DNA of 11,163 bases from Alphaproteobacteria bacterium UBA3637 (GTDB lineage: Bacteria; Pseudomonadota; Alphaproteobacteria; CAAHEQ01; UBA3637): the NCBI GenBank assembly GCA_002373615.1, contig DFKU01000020.1:1-11163 (forward strand). The letters are read 5' to 3'. Positions 1 to 6,376 of the stretch are shown piece after piece. A program made the position numbers and the translations under genes. Within the stretch, counting starts at the first letter, position 1, and the number at the start of each line of letters is the position of its first letter. A model generated the notes under the pieces. The model was not told where the DNA came from. It searched no databases and saw nothing but the letters and a program-made list of their open reading frames with translations.

Positions 1-28
1 CTTCGGGCGTTGCCCTCAGAATGACGGA
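1..28. repeat. Hairpin repeat fragment at window edge
   Basis: The first bases form a small hairpin, GGGC at 5-8 pairing with GCCC at 12-15 around a GTT loop, followed by CTCAGAATGACGG. I recognise this wording (CTTCGGGC..GCCCTCAGAATGAC) as a type of short dispersed intergenic repeat common in many bacterial genomes. Only one copy lies in the window and it is cut by the window edge, so dispersal cannot be shown here. It runs directly into the leader of the pilin-like gene and supplies the ATG at 21. Confidence 0.4.
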
Positions 29-52
29 GTATATCAATACGGGCGGTCCATA

Positions 53-1213
53 GTGGAAATGCTGGGCGTTTTGGCGGTGATGGGGGTCTTGAGTGTCGCG
101 GGGATTGCCGGCTATCATTCCGCCATGAATCGCCACCATGCCAATACCATCATTGAGGAAGCCAAAATGCACTCTGTTTTATTATCAGGCCAGGCCTTAT
201 TAAAAGGATTGCCCGAAACAACAAATTTGGAAAATTTACGTTATCCCTTTACCTATCACAAAGAATCTGAATGGGGGTATTCTTTAAATTTAGCAGGACT
301 TGAAAAAGGGGTTTGTCAAATTTTACAGGGTCAAAGGAATTTAGGATGGGCGGAAACGGTTTTAATCAATAACGGGGCAGATTGCAAGGATGAAAATCAG
401 GTGGCCTTTTATATCAATACAGGCATGACAACAGAGATTACAAACGAGGACAGAGTAGTGGCCTGCGCCAATGATGAAGACTGCGGGGAATGTGGCAGAT
501 GCGGGGAACAGCAAGTCTGTGTGTTTGATGATTTTTATTGCACTGATCCCGATAAACCATATTGCAATAAAGGCGTGTGCCAAAGCTGCGAAGTGGGGAA
601 ATTTAAAGCTAATGATGGAAAATGTTATCAATGCGATGATAAACGTGATGCTGTTAATATATCTGATCCAGAAGAAGTGCGTGCCAAATGCCAAGGAATA
701 CGATATGTGAGTAATAGCGAAGGGCTTGCCAGCTTGTGTTCCTCAACAGTAAACTGGTTTCATGTAAATTCTTTCCGCTCTGATTGTTTTACTTGTCCCA
801 AAAGGTACATGGTAGGAACCGCAGAAAAAGGCACCTGTTTTTATTGTGAAGGAATAATGTTTGATAATAGAACAGCTTGTAAAACTGAATGTGGGAAAAA
901 TCGTTTCTATTCGGGCAACCTCTGTTACGACTGTGATGATTCAAAAGCGTTGTTTTCTCCTGTAAACAGTGAGCAAATACGTAAAGAATGTCAAGGTATC
1001 CGTTTCATTTCATGGGAACAAGGGGCTTCTGGCGGGGCACATCGATGTGATTATAAGGAAGAATTGGCTGATTGGATAAAATATACAGAACGCTCGGATT
1101 GTCTTTCTTGTCCCCAGCGTTATATGGAAGGAACAGCCCGTCGTGGTAGATGTTTATGGTGTGATGGAACGGTCAGTTCAGACGGGACCAGTTGTACACC
1201 TGTATCGTCTTAA
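53..1213 (+). CDS. Type IV pilin-like protein, Cys-rich; leader frameshifted
   Basis: Surface or secreted pseudopilin-like protein of unknown role. The N-terminus reads G|RSIVEMLGV, from GGG at 41, with the Glu at mature position 5 and a hydrophobic helix of about 20 residues. This is the class III (N-methylation) prepilin signature recognised by prepilin peptidase. Counting from GTG 53, residues 25-130 form a globular part. Residues 138-386 are cysteine-rich, with two copies of a unit of about 80 residues (191-267 and 291-372). The units share CYxCDD, CQGIR[YF][VI]S, RSDCxxCPxRYM and GTAxxGxC motifs. GTG 53 is not a credible start because it lies inside the prepilin motif. ATG 21 would give the leader MTEYINTG, but its frame is one base out at the GGG run 41-43. 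The mature frame stays open to the window edge. This could be a pseudogene, a phase-variable gene or a sequence error. Confidence 0.75.
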   Translation: MEMLGVLAVMGVLSVAGIAGYHSAMNRHHANTIIEEAKMHSVLLSGQALLKGLPETTNLENLRYPFTYHKESEWGYSLNLAGLEKGVCQILQGQRNLGWAETVLINNGADCKDENQVAFYINTGMTTEITNEDRVVACANDEDCGECGRCGEQQVCVFDDFYCTDPDKPYCNKGVCQSCEVGKFKANDGKCYQCDDKRDAVNISDPEEVRAKCQGIRYVSNSEGLASLCSSTVNWFHVNSFRSDCFTCPKRYMVGTAEKGTCFYCEGIMFDNRTACKTECGKNRFYSGNLCYDCDDSKALFSPVNSEQIRKECQGIRFISWEQGASGGAHRCDYKEELADWIKYTERSDCLSCPQRYMEGTARRGRCLWCDGTVSSDGTSCTPVSS

Positions 1214-1222
1214 AATCCCCAC

Positions 1223-1251
1223 TTGCATTTTTGAAAAAATTTTGCTACATT
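1223..1251 (+). promoter_or_regulatory. Putative sigma70-type promoter of fba
   Basis: TTGCAT at 1223-1228 and TACATT at 1246-1251 are separated by 17 bases. They lie in the gap between the pilin-like gene and fba. The predicted transcript start near 1258 leaves a leader of about 35 bases with the ribosome binding site GAAAGGA at 1278-1284. Inferred from sequence only. Confidence 0.55.
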
Positions 1252-1292
1252 TGAGGCATATTTAAACAACTTTAAATGAAAGGAAAATAAAA

Positions 1293-2354
1293 ATGCTCGT
1301 CTCACTCAGACAACTTCTTGATGATGCTGCGGAACATTCCTATGGTATCCCAGCTTTTAATGTGAACAATATGGAACAGGTTTTAGCTATTTTGGCCGCT
1401 GCCAACAAAGTGAATGCGCCGGTCATTATTCAGGCCAGTAAAGGCGCCCGTCAATATGCCAATGACGCCGTCTTAAAACACTTGATGATGGCAGGAACAG
1501 AAATGTATCCGAACTTGCCGATTTGTGTGCACCAAGATCATGGCTCAAGCCCAGAAGTGTGCTTTTCCGCTATGGCAGCCGGATTTACTTCCGTCATGAT
1601 GGATGGGTCTTTGGATAAGGAAGGCAAGCCCGCCACCTATGAATACAATGCCAAAGTGACCGGTGAAGTGGCCGAACGTGCCCACGCCGCCGGTGTTTCT
1701 GTGGAAGGGGAACTCGGTTGTATCGGCTCATTAGAAACCGGTAAAGGCGAAAAAGAAGATGGGCATGGTTTTGATGGCGCTGTGGATAAATCCAAGTTGC
1801 TCACCGATCCTGATCAAGCCGTTGACTTTGTCCGTCAAACAAAAGTGGATGCTTTGGCAGTGGCGATTGGGACTTCCCATGGGGCTTATAAATTTACACG
1901 CAAACCCGATGGGGCGATTTTATCCATTGATACCGTGAAGAAAATTCATGAAAAGTTGCCCTATACACATTTGGTCATGCATGGATCCTCCAGCGTACCA
2001 CAAGATTTACAAGATATTATCAATGCCCATGGCGGTCAAATGCCACAAACCTATGGCGTGCCTGTGGAAGAAATTCAAGAAGCCATCAAACATGGGGTGC
2101 GCAAAGTTAATGTGGATACCGATTTGCGTATGGCCATGACTGGGGCAATTCGCACAGTCTTTACCGATAAGCCGGGCGAATTTGACCCACGTAAATACTT
2201 GAAGCCCGCGATGGAAGCCATGCAAAAGGTCTGTGAAGCCCGCTATGAACAATTTGGGGCGGCAGGTCAGGCTTCCCACATTAAACCCATTTCCTTGGCG
2301 GATATGGCCAAACGCTATGCCAGCGGGGAATTGGATCCGAAAATTAACGCTTAA
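1293..2354 (+). CDS. fba: Class II fructose-1,6-bisphosphate aldolase
   Basis: Cytoplasmic Zn-dependent aldolase. It interconverts fructose 1,6-bisphosphate with dihydroxyacetone phosphate and glyceraldehyde 3-phosphate in glycolysis and gluconeogenesis, and can also make sedoheptulose bisphosphate in Calvin-type enzymes. The 353-residue protein is full length for the Calvin-cycle subtype of class II aldolases. It opens with the typical LRQLLDDAAEHSYGIPAFNVNN. Visible active-site elements are the catalytic Asp82 and zinc His83 in HQDHG, the MMDGS segment (102-106), zinc His196 in GTSHGAYK, zinc His230 in LVMHGSSS, and the phosphate-binding KVNVDTD (271-277). The start ATG has GAAAGGA nine bases upstream and a promoter about 40 bases before it. 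rpe follows 76 bases downstream past a terminator-like hairpin. The Calvin-type label is a family name; no RuBisCO or phosphoribulokinase is seen here. Confidence 0.96.
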   Translation: MLVSLRQLLDDAAEHSYGIPAFNVNNMEQVLAILAAANKVNAPVIIQASKGARQYANDAVLKHLMMAGTEMYPNLPICVHQDHGSSPEVCFSAMAAGFTSVMMDGSLDKEGKPATYEYNAKVTGEVAERAHAAGVSVEGELGCIGSLETGKGEKEDGHGFDGAVDKSKLLTDPDQAVDFVRQTKVDALAVAIGTSHGAYKFTRKPDGAILSIDTVKKIHEKLPYTHLVMHGSSSVPQDLQDIINAHGGQMPQTYGVPVEEIQEAIKHGVRKVNVDTDLRMAMTGAIRTVFTDKPGEFDPRKYLKPAMEAMQKVCEARYEQFGAAGQASHIKPISLADMAKRYASGELDPKINA

Positions 2355-2378
2355 TGGGCGAAGATTAAAAACAAAATT

Positions 2379-2415
2379 GGGGATTTTCGGGAATTTTTTC
2401 CGAAGTCCCCTTTTT
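2379..2415 (+). terminator. Rho-independent-type terminator/attenuator between fba and rpe
   Basis: GGGGA (2379-2383) and TTCGG (2386-2390) pair with CCGAA (2400-2404) and TCCCC (2406-2410), with a small internal loop and an AT-rich terminal loop. A T5 run follows at 2411-2415. This is an intrinsic terminator shape after fba. The T-run ends only five bases before the rpe Shine-Dalgarno AAAGGAGG (2420-2427), so it may act as partial termination or processing between the two genes. Confidence 0.6.
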
Positions 2416-2430
2416 AACAAAGGAGGAAAA

Positions 2431-3090
2431 ATGAAAAAGACCAAAACAACGCTTATTGCACCCAGTTTGCTTTCGGCTGATTTTTCAAAATTAGGTCAAG
2501 AAATTAAAGCCCTTGAAAAGGCAGGCGCAGACCTGATCCACTGGGATGTGATGGATGGGCATTTTGTGCCGAATTTGACCTTTGGTCCCCCAGTGATCGC
2601 CGCGAATAGGAATCAAACAAAACTCCCCTTTGATGTTCATTTAATGGTAGATCGGCCTGATAAATTGATTGATAAAACGGCCGAATCTGGGGCAGATATG
2701 ATTACGGTGCATATGGAATCAAGTTCCCGTGTAGCGGATTGTGTGTCGCGCATTCATGCGCTGGGCAAAAAAGCGGGGATTTCTTTAAAGCCCCATACTT
2801 CGGTGAGTGAAATCATCCCTTTTATTCCCGAAATTGATTTGGTGTTGGTGATGAGCGTGGAACCAGGCAAAGGGGGCCAAACTTTCCAAGCACAAGCTTT
2901 GGAAAAAATTGTTGCCTTAAAAGAACTGATTGGACGCAAAAAAGTACAAATTTCTGTGGATGGAGGCATCAATCCTGAAACGGCAGAAGCCTGTCGTTTT
3001 GCGGGGGCAAACATATTAGTGGCAGGTACATCCATTTTTAAAGCTAAAAGTTATGCTAAAGCCATTGAAGCCCTGAAAGGATCCAAATGA
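2431..3090 (+). CDS. rpe: Ribulose-phosphate 3-epimerase
   Basis: Cytoplasmic TIM-barrel enzyme that interconverts ribulose 5-phosphate and xylulose 5-phosphate in the pentose phosphate pathway (and Calvin cycle where present). From ATG 2431 it has 219 residues, normal for the family. Family motifs are APSLLSADF (10-18), HWDVMDGHFVPNLTFGP (37-53), HLMV (70-73), VEPGKGGQ (143-150) and VDGGI (176-180). The metal and catalytic set is His37, Asp39, His70 and Asp177. The glycine-rich loop is GKGGQ where GFGGQ is more usual. The start is fixed by a strong AAAGGAGG four bases upstream. The frame is open further upstream into fba, but that extension overlaps fba and lacks homology. It overlaps phoB by four bases (ATGA), implying translational coupling. 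Expression probably depends on read-through from fba. Confidence 0.95.
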   Translation: MKKTKTTLIAPSLLSADFSKLGQEIKALEKAGADLIHWDVMDGHFVPNLTFGPPVIAANRNQTKLPFDVHLMVDRPDKLIDKTAESGADMITVHMESSSRVADCVSRIHALGKKAGISLKPHTSVSEIIPFIPEIDLVLVMSVEPGKGGQTFQAQALEKIVALKELIGRKKVQISVDGGINPETAEACRFAGANILVAGTSIFKAKSYAKAIEALKGSK

Positions 3091-3773
3091 CAAAAATTTT
3101 GATTGTGGAAGATGAACAAGGGCTTGTGACGCTTCTTTCCTATAACTTGGAAAAGCAAGGGTATCAAGTATCCGTTTGTATGGATGGCCAAAAGGTGATG
3201 AATACTGTTGCGGGCGATAAACCAGATTTGATTTTGATGGATTGGATGTTGCCGAATGTATCAGGGGTGGAACTGTGTCAAATGATTCGCCAAAATTATG
3301 AAACTAAGGAAACCCCGATTATCATGTTGACGGCGCGTGGGGATGAAGCCGATAAAGTGAAAGGTCTATCCCAAGGGGCAGATGATTATATGACAAAACC
3401 CTTTTCTGTGCCGGAATTGATGGCGCGAATAGGGGCCTTGTTGCGTCGGACAAAAACAGCACCTGTGCGTGAAAATTTGTCTTGTGCAGGATTGGAAATG
3501 AACTTTGCAACGCATCAGGTGACGCGGGATGGGGAGCCTGTCCACATGGGGCCCACCGAATTCCGGTTATTGCAAGAATTGATGCAAAAGCCTGGACATG
3601 TGATTTCGCGGGAAGAACTATTGCGCCTGGTTTGGGGGGGCAGTATTTTTGTGGAATTGCGCACGGTAGATGTGCATATCAAGCGCTTGCGCGCAGCCCT
3701 CAATTTTGGTAAAAAGCCCGATATTATTCGCACCGTTCGTTCGGCGGGATACGCGATAAAAGTTGACGCTTAA
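3087..3773 (+). CDS. phoB: PhoB-type response regulator (OmpR/PhoB family)
   Basis: Two-component transcription regulator of 228 residues. The receiver domain (about 2-120) has the acidic pocket Glu8-Asp9, phospho-acceptor Asp52 in LILMDWMLPNVSG, Thr82 in MLTARG and Lys104 in GADDYMTKPFSVPELM. The C-terminal winged helix (about 130-226) carries MGPTEFRLL, the recognition-helix segment VELRTVDVHIKRLRAAL and the wing RTVRSAGYAI. The wording DWMLPxVSGxELC and KPFSVPELMARI fits PhoB, the phosphate-starvation regulator, better than generic OmpR members. No PhoR kinase, PhoU or pst transporter is in the window, so phosphate specificity is an inference. The start ATG overlaps the rpe stop (ATGA) and has GAAAGGAT upstream inside rpe. 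Being cotranscribed with sugar-phosphate enzymes instead of phoR is unusual. Confidence 0.85.
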   Translation: MTKILIVEDEQGLVTLLSYNLEKQGYQVSVCMDGQKVMNTVAGDKPDLILMDWMLPNVSGVELCQMIRQNYETKETPIIMLTARGDEADKVKGLSQGADDYMTKPFSVPELMARIGALLRRTKTAPVRENLSCAGLEMNFATHQVTRDGEPVHMGPTEFRLLQELMQKPGHVISREELLRLVWGGSIFVELRTVDVHIKRLRAALNFGKKPDIIRTVRSAGYAIKVDA

Positions 3774-3779
3774 AATCCT

Positions 3780-3808
3780 TTGACTTTTTGGGGTAAAAGT
3801 GCTATAAT
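3780..3808 (+). promoter_or_regulatory. Strong sigma70-type promoter of thrS
   Basis: TTGACT (3780-3785) and a consensus TATAAT (3803-3808) are separated by exactly 17 bases, starting just after the phoB stop. The expected transcript start is near 3815, giving a leader of about 49 bases. This is the best promoter match in the window. Confidence 0.8.
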
Positions 3809-3816
3809 AAACTTGT

Positions 3817-3837
3817 TTCAGACAGGGGTTGTCTGAA
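3817..3837 (+). promoter_or_regulatory. Hairpin at the 5' end of the thrS leader
   Basis: TTCAGAC (3817-3823) and GTCTGAA (3831-3837) form a perfect 7-bp stem with loop AGGGGTT. It begins about two bases after the predicted thrS transcript start. It could stabilise the mRNA 5' end, act in autoregulation, or help terminate phoB transcripts. No strong T-run follows (TTTAATTT), so termination alone is a weak explanation. Confidence 0.5.
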
Positions 3838-3863
3838 TTTAATTTAAACAAAAAGGAAAGAAA

Positions 3864-5804
3864 ATGTTGAATATTACGTTGCCAGATGGGTCAAAAATGT
3901 CCTTTGATGGTTCGGTAAATGCTTTGCAAGTTGCCGAAAAAATTAGTCCGAATTTAGCCAAAGCTGCCATTGCAGCCAAAGTGAATGATACAATAGTCGA
4001 TTTAACAACCCCCATTACAACTGACAGCACTCTTTCTATCTTGACAAATAAAAACCCCGAAAGTTTAGAGGTGCTTCGTCATACCACAGCGCACATTTTA
4101 GCGCAAGCGGTGGAATCACTTTATCCAAAGGCAAAGGCCACCATTGGCCCTGCCATTGAAAATGGTTTTTACTATGATTTTTATGGGATTATTTTAAAGG
4201 AAGATGATTTGGCTAAGATTGAAGCCAAAATGGCAGAAATTGTGGCTGCGGATTTACCGATTACACGTTCCATTGTTTCCCGCCAGGAAGCCAAAGAAAT
4301 CTTTACCAAACGTGGTGAAAATTTCAAGGTGGAACTGATTGACGATTTACCTGAAGATGTAAAGGAAGTTTCCCTTTATACTCAAGGCGATTACGTGGAA
4401 CTTTGTCGTGGGCCACATTTACCCAGTACGGGGCGTGCAGGCAAAGCCTTTAAACTTACCAAGGTGGCGGCCGCTTATTGGCGCGGGGATTCAAATCGGG
4501 AATCTTTACAGCGTGTTTATGGCACCGCTTTTTGGTCAGATAAAGAATTAAAAGCTTATTTCACTTTGTTGGAAGAGGCGGAAAAACGCGACCATCGTAA
4601 AATCGGCAAAGCTTTGGATTTATTCTATTTTGATCCAACGGCTCCAGGCTGCCCTTATTGGTTGCCCAAGGGTTTGAAAATGTATAATCTGTTGCTGGAT
4701 TATTGGCGTCGTGAACATGAAAAAGCGGGCTATCAAGAATTTGCGGGGCCTTTGATGAACTCACGTGTTTTATGGGAAACGTCAGGGCATTGGGATCATT
4801 ATAAAGATGATATGTATCTGCTTACCGCTCACGATATGCCGGAAACGGAAAGTTATGCCTTAAAGCCGATGAGCTGTCCGTCCACCATGCTTTTGTTCAA
4901 TTTGAAAACGCGTTCTTATCAGGATTTACCTATTCGTTTTTCTGATGTGGATATGATTCACCGCAATGAAGCCAGTGGTGCCTTAAACGGTATGTTCCGT
5001 GTGCGTGAATTCCACCAAGATGATGCCCATATCTTTATTACCGAAGATCAGATTGAAGAAGAATACGAACGCCTGTTTGCGTTGGCTGACCAATTCTATA
5101 AATTGTTTGGTCTAAAGTATGAAATGAAATTATCCACGCGTCCTGATGATTTTATCGGTGATATTGAAACGTGGGATCGTGCAGAAGCAGCCCTGCGCCG
5201 TATCTTGGATAAACATTGTGGCAAGGGTAATTATACCTTAAAAGAAAAAGATGGTGCTTTCTATGGGCCAAAGGTGGATATTGCTATGAAGGATGCGCTG
5301 GGGCGTGAATGGCAGACGGGGACCTTCCAACTGGATTTCCAATTGGCCGGTCGCTTTGGATGTAAGTACATTGACAAAGATGGTAATGCCAAAACACCGG
5401 TTGTGATTCATCGCGTGCTGTATGGCTCATTGGAACGCTTTATGGGGGTTTTGACCGAACATTTTGCAGGGGCTTTCCCCGTGTGGATTTGCCCTGTTCA
5501 AGTGCGTTTGTTGCCTGTCTCCGATAAGCATCGCGAATACGCTGGGCAGATTTTGGAAAAATTGCAAAGCGCTGGTATTCGTGCCGAAATGGAACGTCAA
5601 TCCAATACCATCGGCTATCAAATTCGCGAAGCCCATAATGCAAAAATTCCTTATGCACTTATCATTGGCGATAAAGAAATTGAAGCAGGTACGGTTTCCG
5701 TGCGTGACAGAACCGGTACACAAAAGAATGGTATTTCTTTGGATGAATTTATCAAGACTGTCAAACAGGTCAATGATACCCAGTCACTGGAACTGTGGAA
5801 ATAA
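3864..5804 (+). CDS. thrS: Threonyl-tRNA synthetase
   Basis: Cytoplasmic class II aminoacyl-tRNA synthetase that charges tRNA-Thr and edits mis-charged Ser-tRNA-Thr. It has 646 residues, the full bacterial length. Domains in order: TGS (1-62); editing domain (about 70-230) with HTTAH (His73, His77) and CRGPH (Cys181, His185); catalytic core (about 245-535) with motif 2 FRVREFHQDDAHIF (378-391) and motif 3 GSLERFMGVL (521-530); and an anticodon-binding domain (about 540-640). The zinc ligands that select threonine are all present: Cys338 in KPMSCPS, His389 in DDAHIF and His516 in VIHRVLYGS. The start has AAGGAAAG four bases upstream. The gene has its own promoter and a leader hairpin. The tRNA-Ser promoter starts only four bases after the stop. 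It appears intact and is the best-supported gene in the window. Confidence 0.98.
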   Translation: MLNITLPDGSKMSFDGSVNALQVAEKISPNLAKAAIAAKVNDTIVDLTTPITTDSTLSILTNKNPESLEVLRHTTAHILAQAVESLYPKAKATIGPAIENGFYYDFYGIILKEDDLAKIEAKMAEIVAADLPITRSIVSRQEAKEIFTKRGENFKVELIDDLPEDVKEVSLYTQGDYVELCRGPHLPSTGRAGKAFKLTKVAAAYWRGDSNRESLQRVYGTAFWSDKELKAYFTLLEEAEKRDHRKIGKALDLFYFDPTAPGCPYWLPKGLKMYNLLLDYWRREHEKAGYQEFAGPLMNSRVLWETSGHWDHYKDDMYLLTAHDMPETESYALKPMSCPSTMLLFNLKTRSYQDLPIRFSDVDMIHRNEASGALNGMFRVREFHQDDAHIFITEDQIEEEYERLFALADQFYKLFGLKYEMKLSTRPDDFIGDIETWDRAEAALRRILDKHCGKGNYTLKEKDGAFYGPKVDIAMKDALGREWQTGTFQLDFQLAGRFGCKYIDKDGNAKTPVVIHRVLYGSLERFMGVLTEHFAGAFPVWICPVQVRLLPVSDKHREYAGQILEKLQSAGIRAEMERQSNTIGYQIREAHNAKIPYALIIGDKEIEAGTVSVRDRTGTQKNGISLDEFIKTVKQVNDTQSLELWK

Positions 5805-5807
5805 TAC

Positions 5808-5836
5808 TTGACTTTTAGGGCAGAGTTTGATAAAAT
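5808..5836 (+). promoter_or_regulatory. Promoter of tRNA-Ser
   Basis: TTGACT (5808-5813) and TAAAAT (5831-5836) are separated by 17 bases. The predicted start near 5843 is about nine bases before the tRNA. An inverted repeat, CAGAG (5821-5825) with CTCTG (5839-5843), spans the -10 box; its meaning is unclear. Confidence 0.75.
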
Positions 5837-5851
5837 CGCTCTGTTACCATT

Positions 5852-5940
5852 GGAGCGTTGGCAGAGTGGTAATGCAGCGGATTGCTAATCCGTCATCCTG
5901 TTAAAGGGATGCAGAGGTTCGAGTCCTCTACGCTCCGCCA
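5852..5940 (+). tRNA. tRNA-Ser (anticodon GCU), CCA encoded
   Basis: This is an 89-base class II tRNA that decodes AGC and AGU. The 7-bp acceptor GGAGCGT pairs with ACGCTCC (5930-5936), followed by discriminator G and an encoded CCA (5938-5940). The anticodon arm GCGGA-TTGCTAA-TCCGT gives anticodon GCT. The long variable arm typical of tRNA-Ser has the stem CATCC/GGATG. The T arm is AGAGG-TTCGAGT-CCTCT. It has its own promoter and terminator and is monocistronic. Its 3' end is a likely integration target for the recombinase gene downstream, as tRNA-Ser genes often are for tyrosine integrases. Confidence 0.97.
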
Positions 5941-5950
5941 CTATTGGATT

Positions 5951-5976
5951 AAACCCTTGTTTATCAAGGGTTTTTT
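5951..5976 (+). terminator. Intrinsic terminator of tRNA-Ser
   Basis: A perfect 9-bp stem, AAACCCTTG (5951-5959) with CAAGGGTTT (5965-5973), has a 5-base loop and a T6 run at 5971-5976. It lies ten bases after the CCA end of the tRNA. It marks the last clear chromosomal-type feature before the AT-rich right half. Confidence 0.88.
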
Positions 5977-5980
5977 CATG

Positions 5981-6001
5981 CCTAAAATACGTATTTTTAG
6001 G
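5981..6001. repeat. Near-perfect 21-base palindrome
   Basis: CCTAAAATAC (5981-5990) is the inverted complement of GTATTTTTAGG (5991-6001) apart from one extra T. The centre is TACGTA. It follows the tRNA terminator by four bases and overlaps the first unit of the 13-base tandem repeat by its last base. It could be a dimeric protein binding site or a small cruciform. Confidence 0.6.
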
Positions 6002-6039
6002 TGTAACACCGAGGTGTAACACCAAGCTGTAACACCAAG
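6001..6039. repeat. Three 13-base tandem repeats containing GGTGTAACACC-type palindromes
   Basis: The units are GTGTAACACCGAG, GTGTAACACCAAG and CTGTAACACCAAG, starting at 6001, 6014 and 6027. A decayed fourth unit (ACGTCAAAAC) starts at 6040. With the base before each unit, the first two contain GGTGT-A-ACACC, a short inverted repeat, so protein sites would recur every 13 bases. Likely a binding array for an element-encoded protein. Confidence 0.75.
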
Positions 6040-6288
6040 ACGTCAAAACAACCCCGATTTCTTACTGATTTTTGAACGAATTTCATGGGGATTTCAACAC
6101 ATCTCATCCTATGCCTTCATCAAACTTTTACCCATCTGCTTTTATAAGAAAGTGTAACCTTTTGAAAAGATGCTTTTTGTAACTTTAGGAACAAAATGTG
6201 ACAGTAGATGACTTTTGCTTTGCAAGGTAAAATAAGATTTTGTGACATTGTGGTTTTTATAACACTTGGACTACCAATACACCTATAA

Positions 6289-6331
6289 GAAAAATGGCAT
6301 TGAAGGACTCTTGGAAAATCCGACAATGCCA
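6289..6331 (-). terminator. Putative terminator of the integrase transcript
   Basis: Read on the minus strand, TGGCATTG (complement of 6324-6331) pairs over 8 bp with CAATGCCA (complement of 6295-6302) around a 21-base loop. A T5 run follows (complement of 6290-6294). It lies about 45 bases after the integrase stop. A longer 9-bp inverted repeat, TGTGGTTTT (6249-6257) with AAAACCACA (6340-6348), encloses it. The large loop lowers confidence. Confidence 0.5.
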
Positions 6332-6376
6332 ATGTTGTCAAAACCACATGTGTTGAGCGTATTCAGAAATAACGTT

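Larger units (their letters stand above)
5977..6376. other. Gene-free stretch between tRNA-Ser and integrase
   Basis: These 400 bases hold no credible intact gene. They contain a palindrome (5981-6001), a 13-base tandem repeat (6001-6039), four more TGTAAC/TGTGAC hexamers (6153, 6178, 6197, 6241), a possible zinc-ribbon remnant (about 6208-6356) and a hairpin that probably terminates the integrase transcript (6289-6331). The position between a tRNA 3' end and an integrase makes it a candidate attachment-site region with integrase or excisionase binding sites. This is inference. Confidence 0.5.

Noticed and set aside
362..694. Open frame of 110 residues on the minus strand
   Set aside because: It lies opposite the cysteine-rich pilin-like gene, whose repeated motifs show clear selection on the plus frame. 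It is a shadow caused by the Cys/Lys-rich codons.
2233..2430. Upstream extension of rpe
   Set aside because: The frame is open, but it overlaps fba in another frame, has no family similarity, and a strong Shine-Dalgarno directs the start at 2431.
2007..2444. Open frame of 145 residues on the minus strand
   Set aside because: It lies opposite the highly conserved end of fba and runs through the terminator hairpin, with no ribosome binding site.
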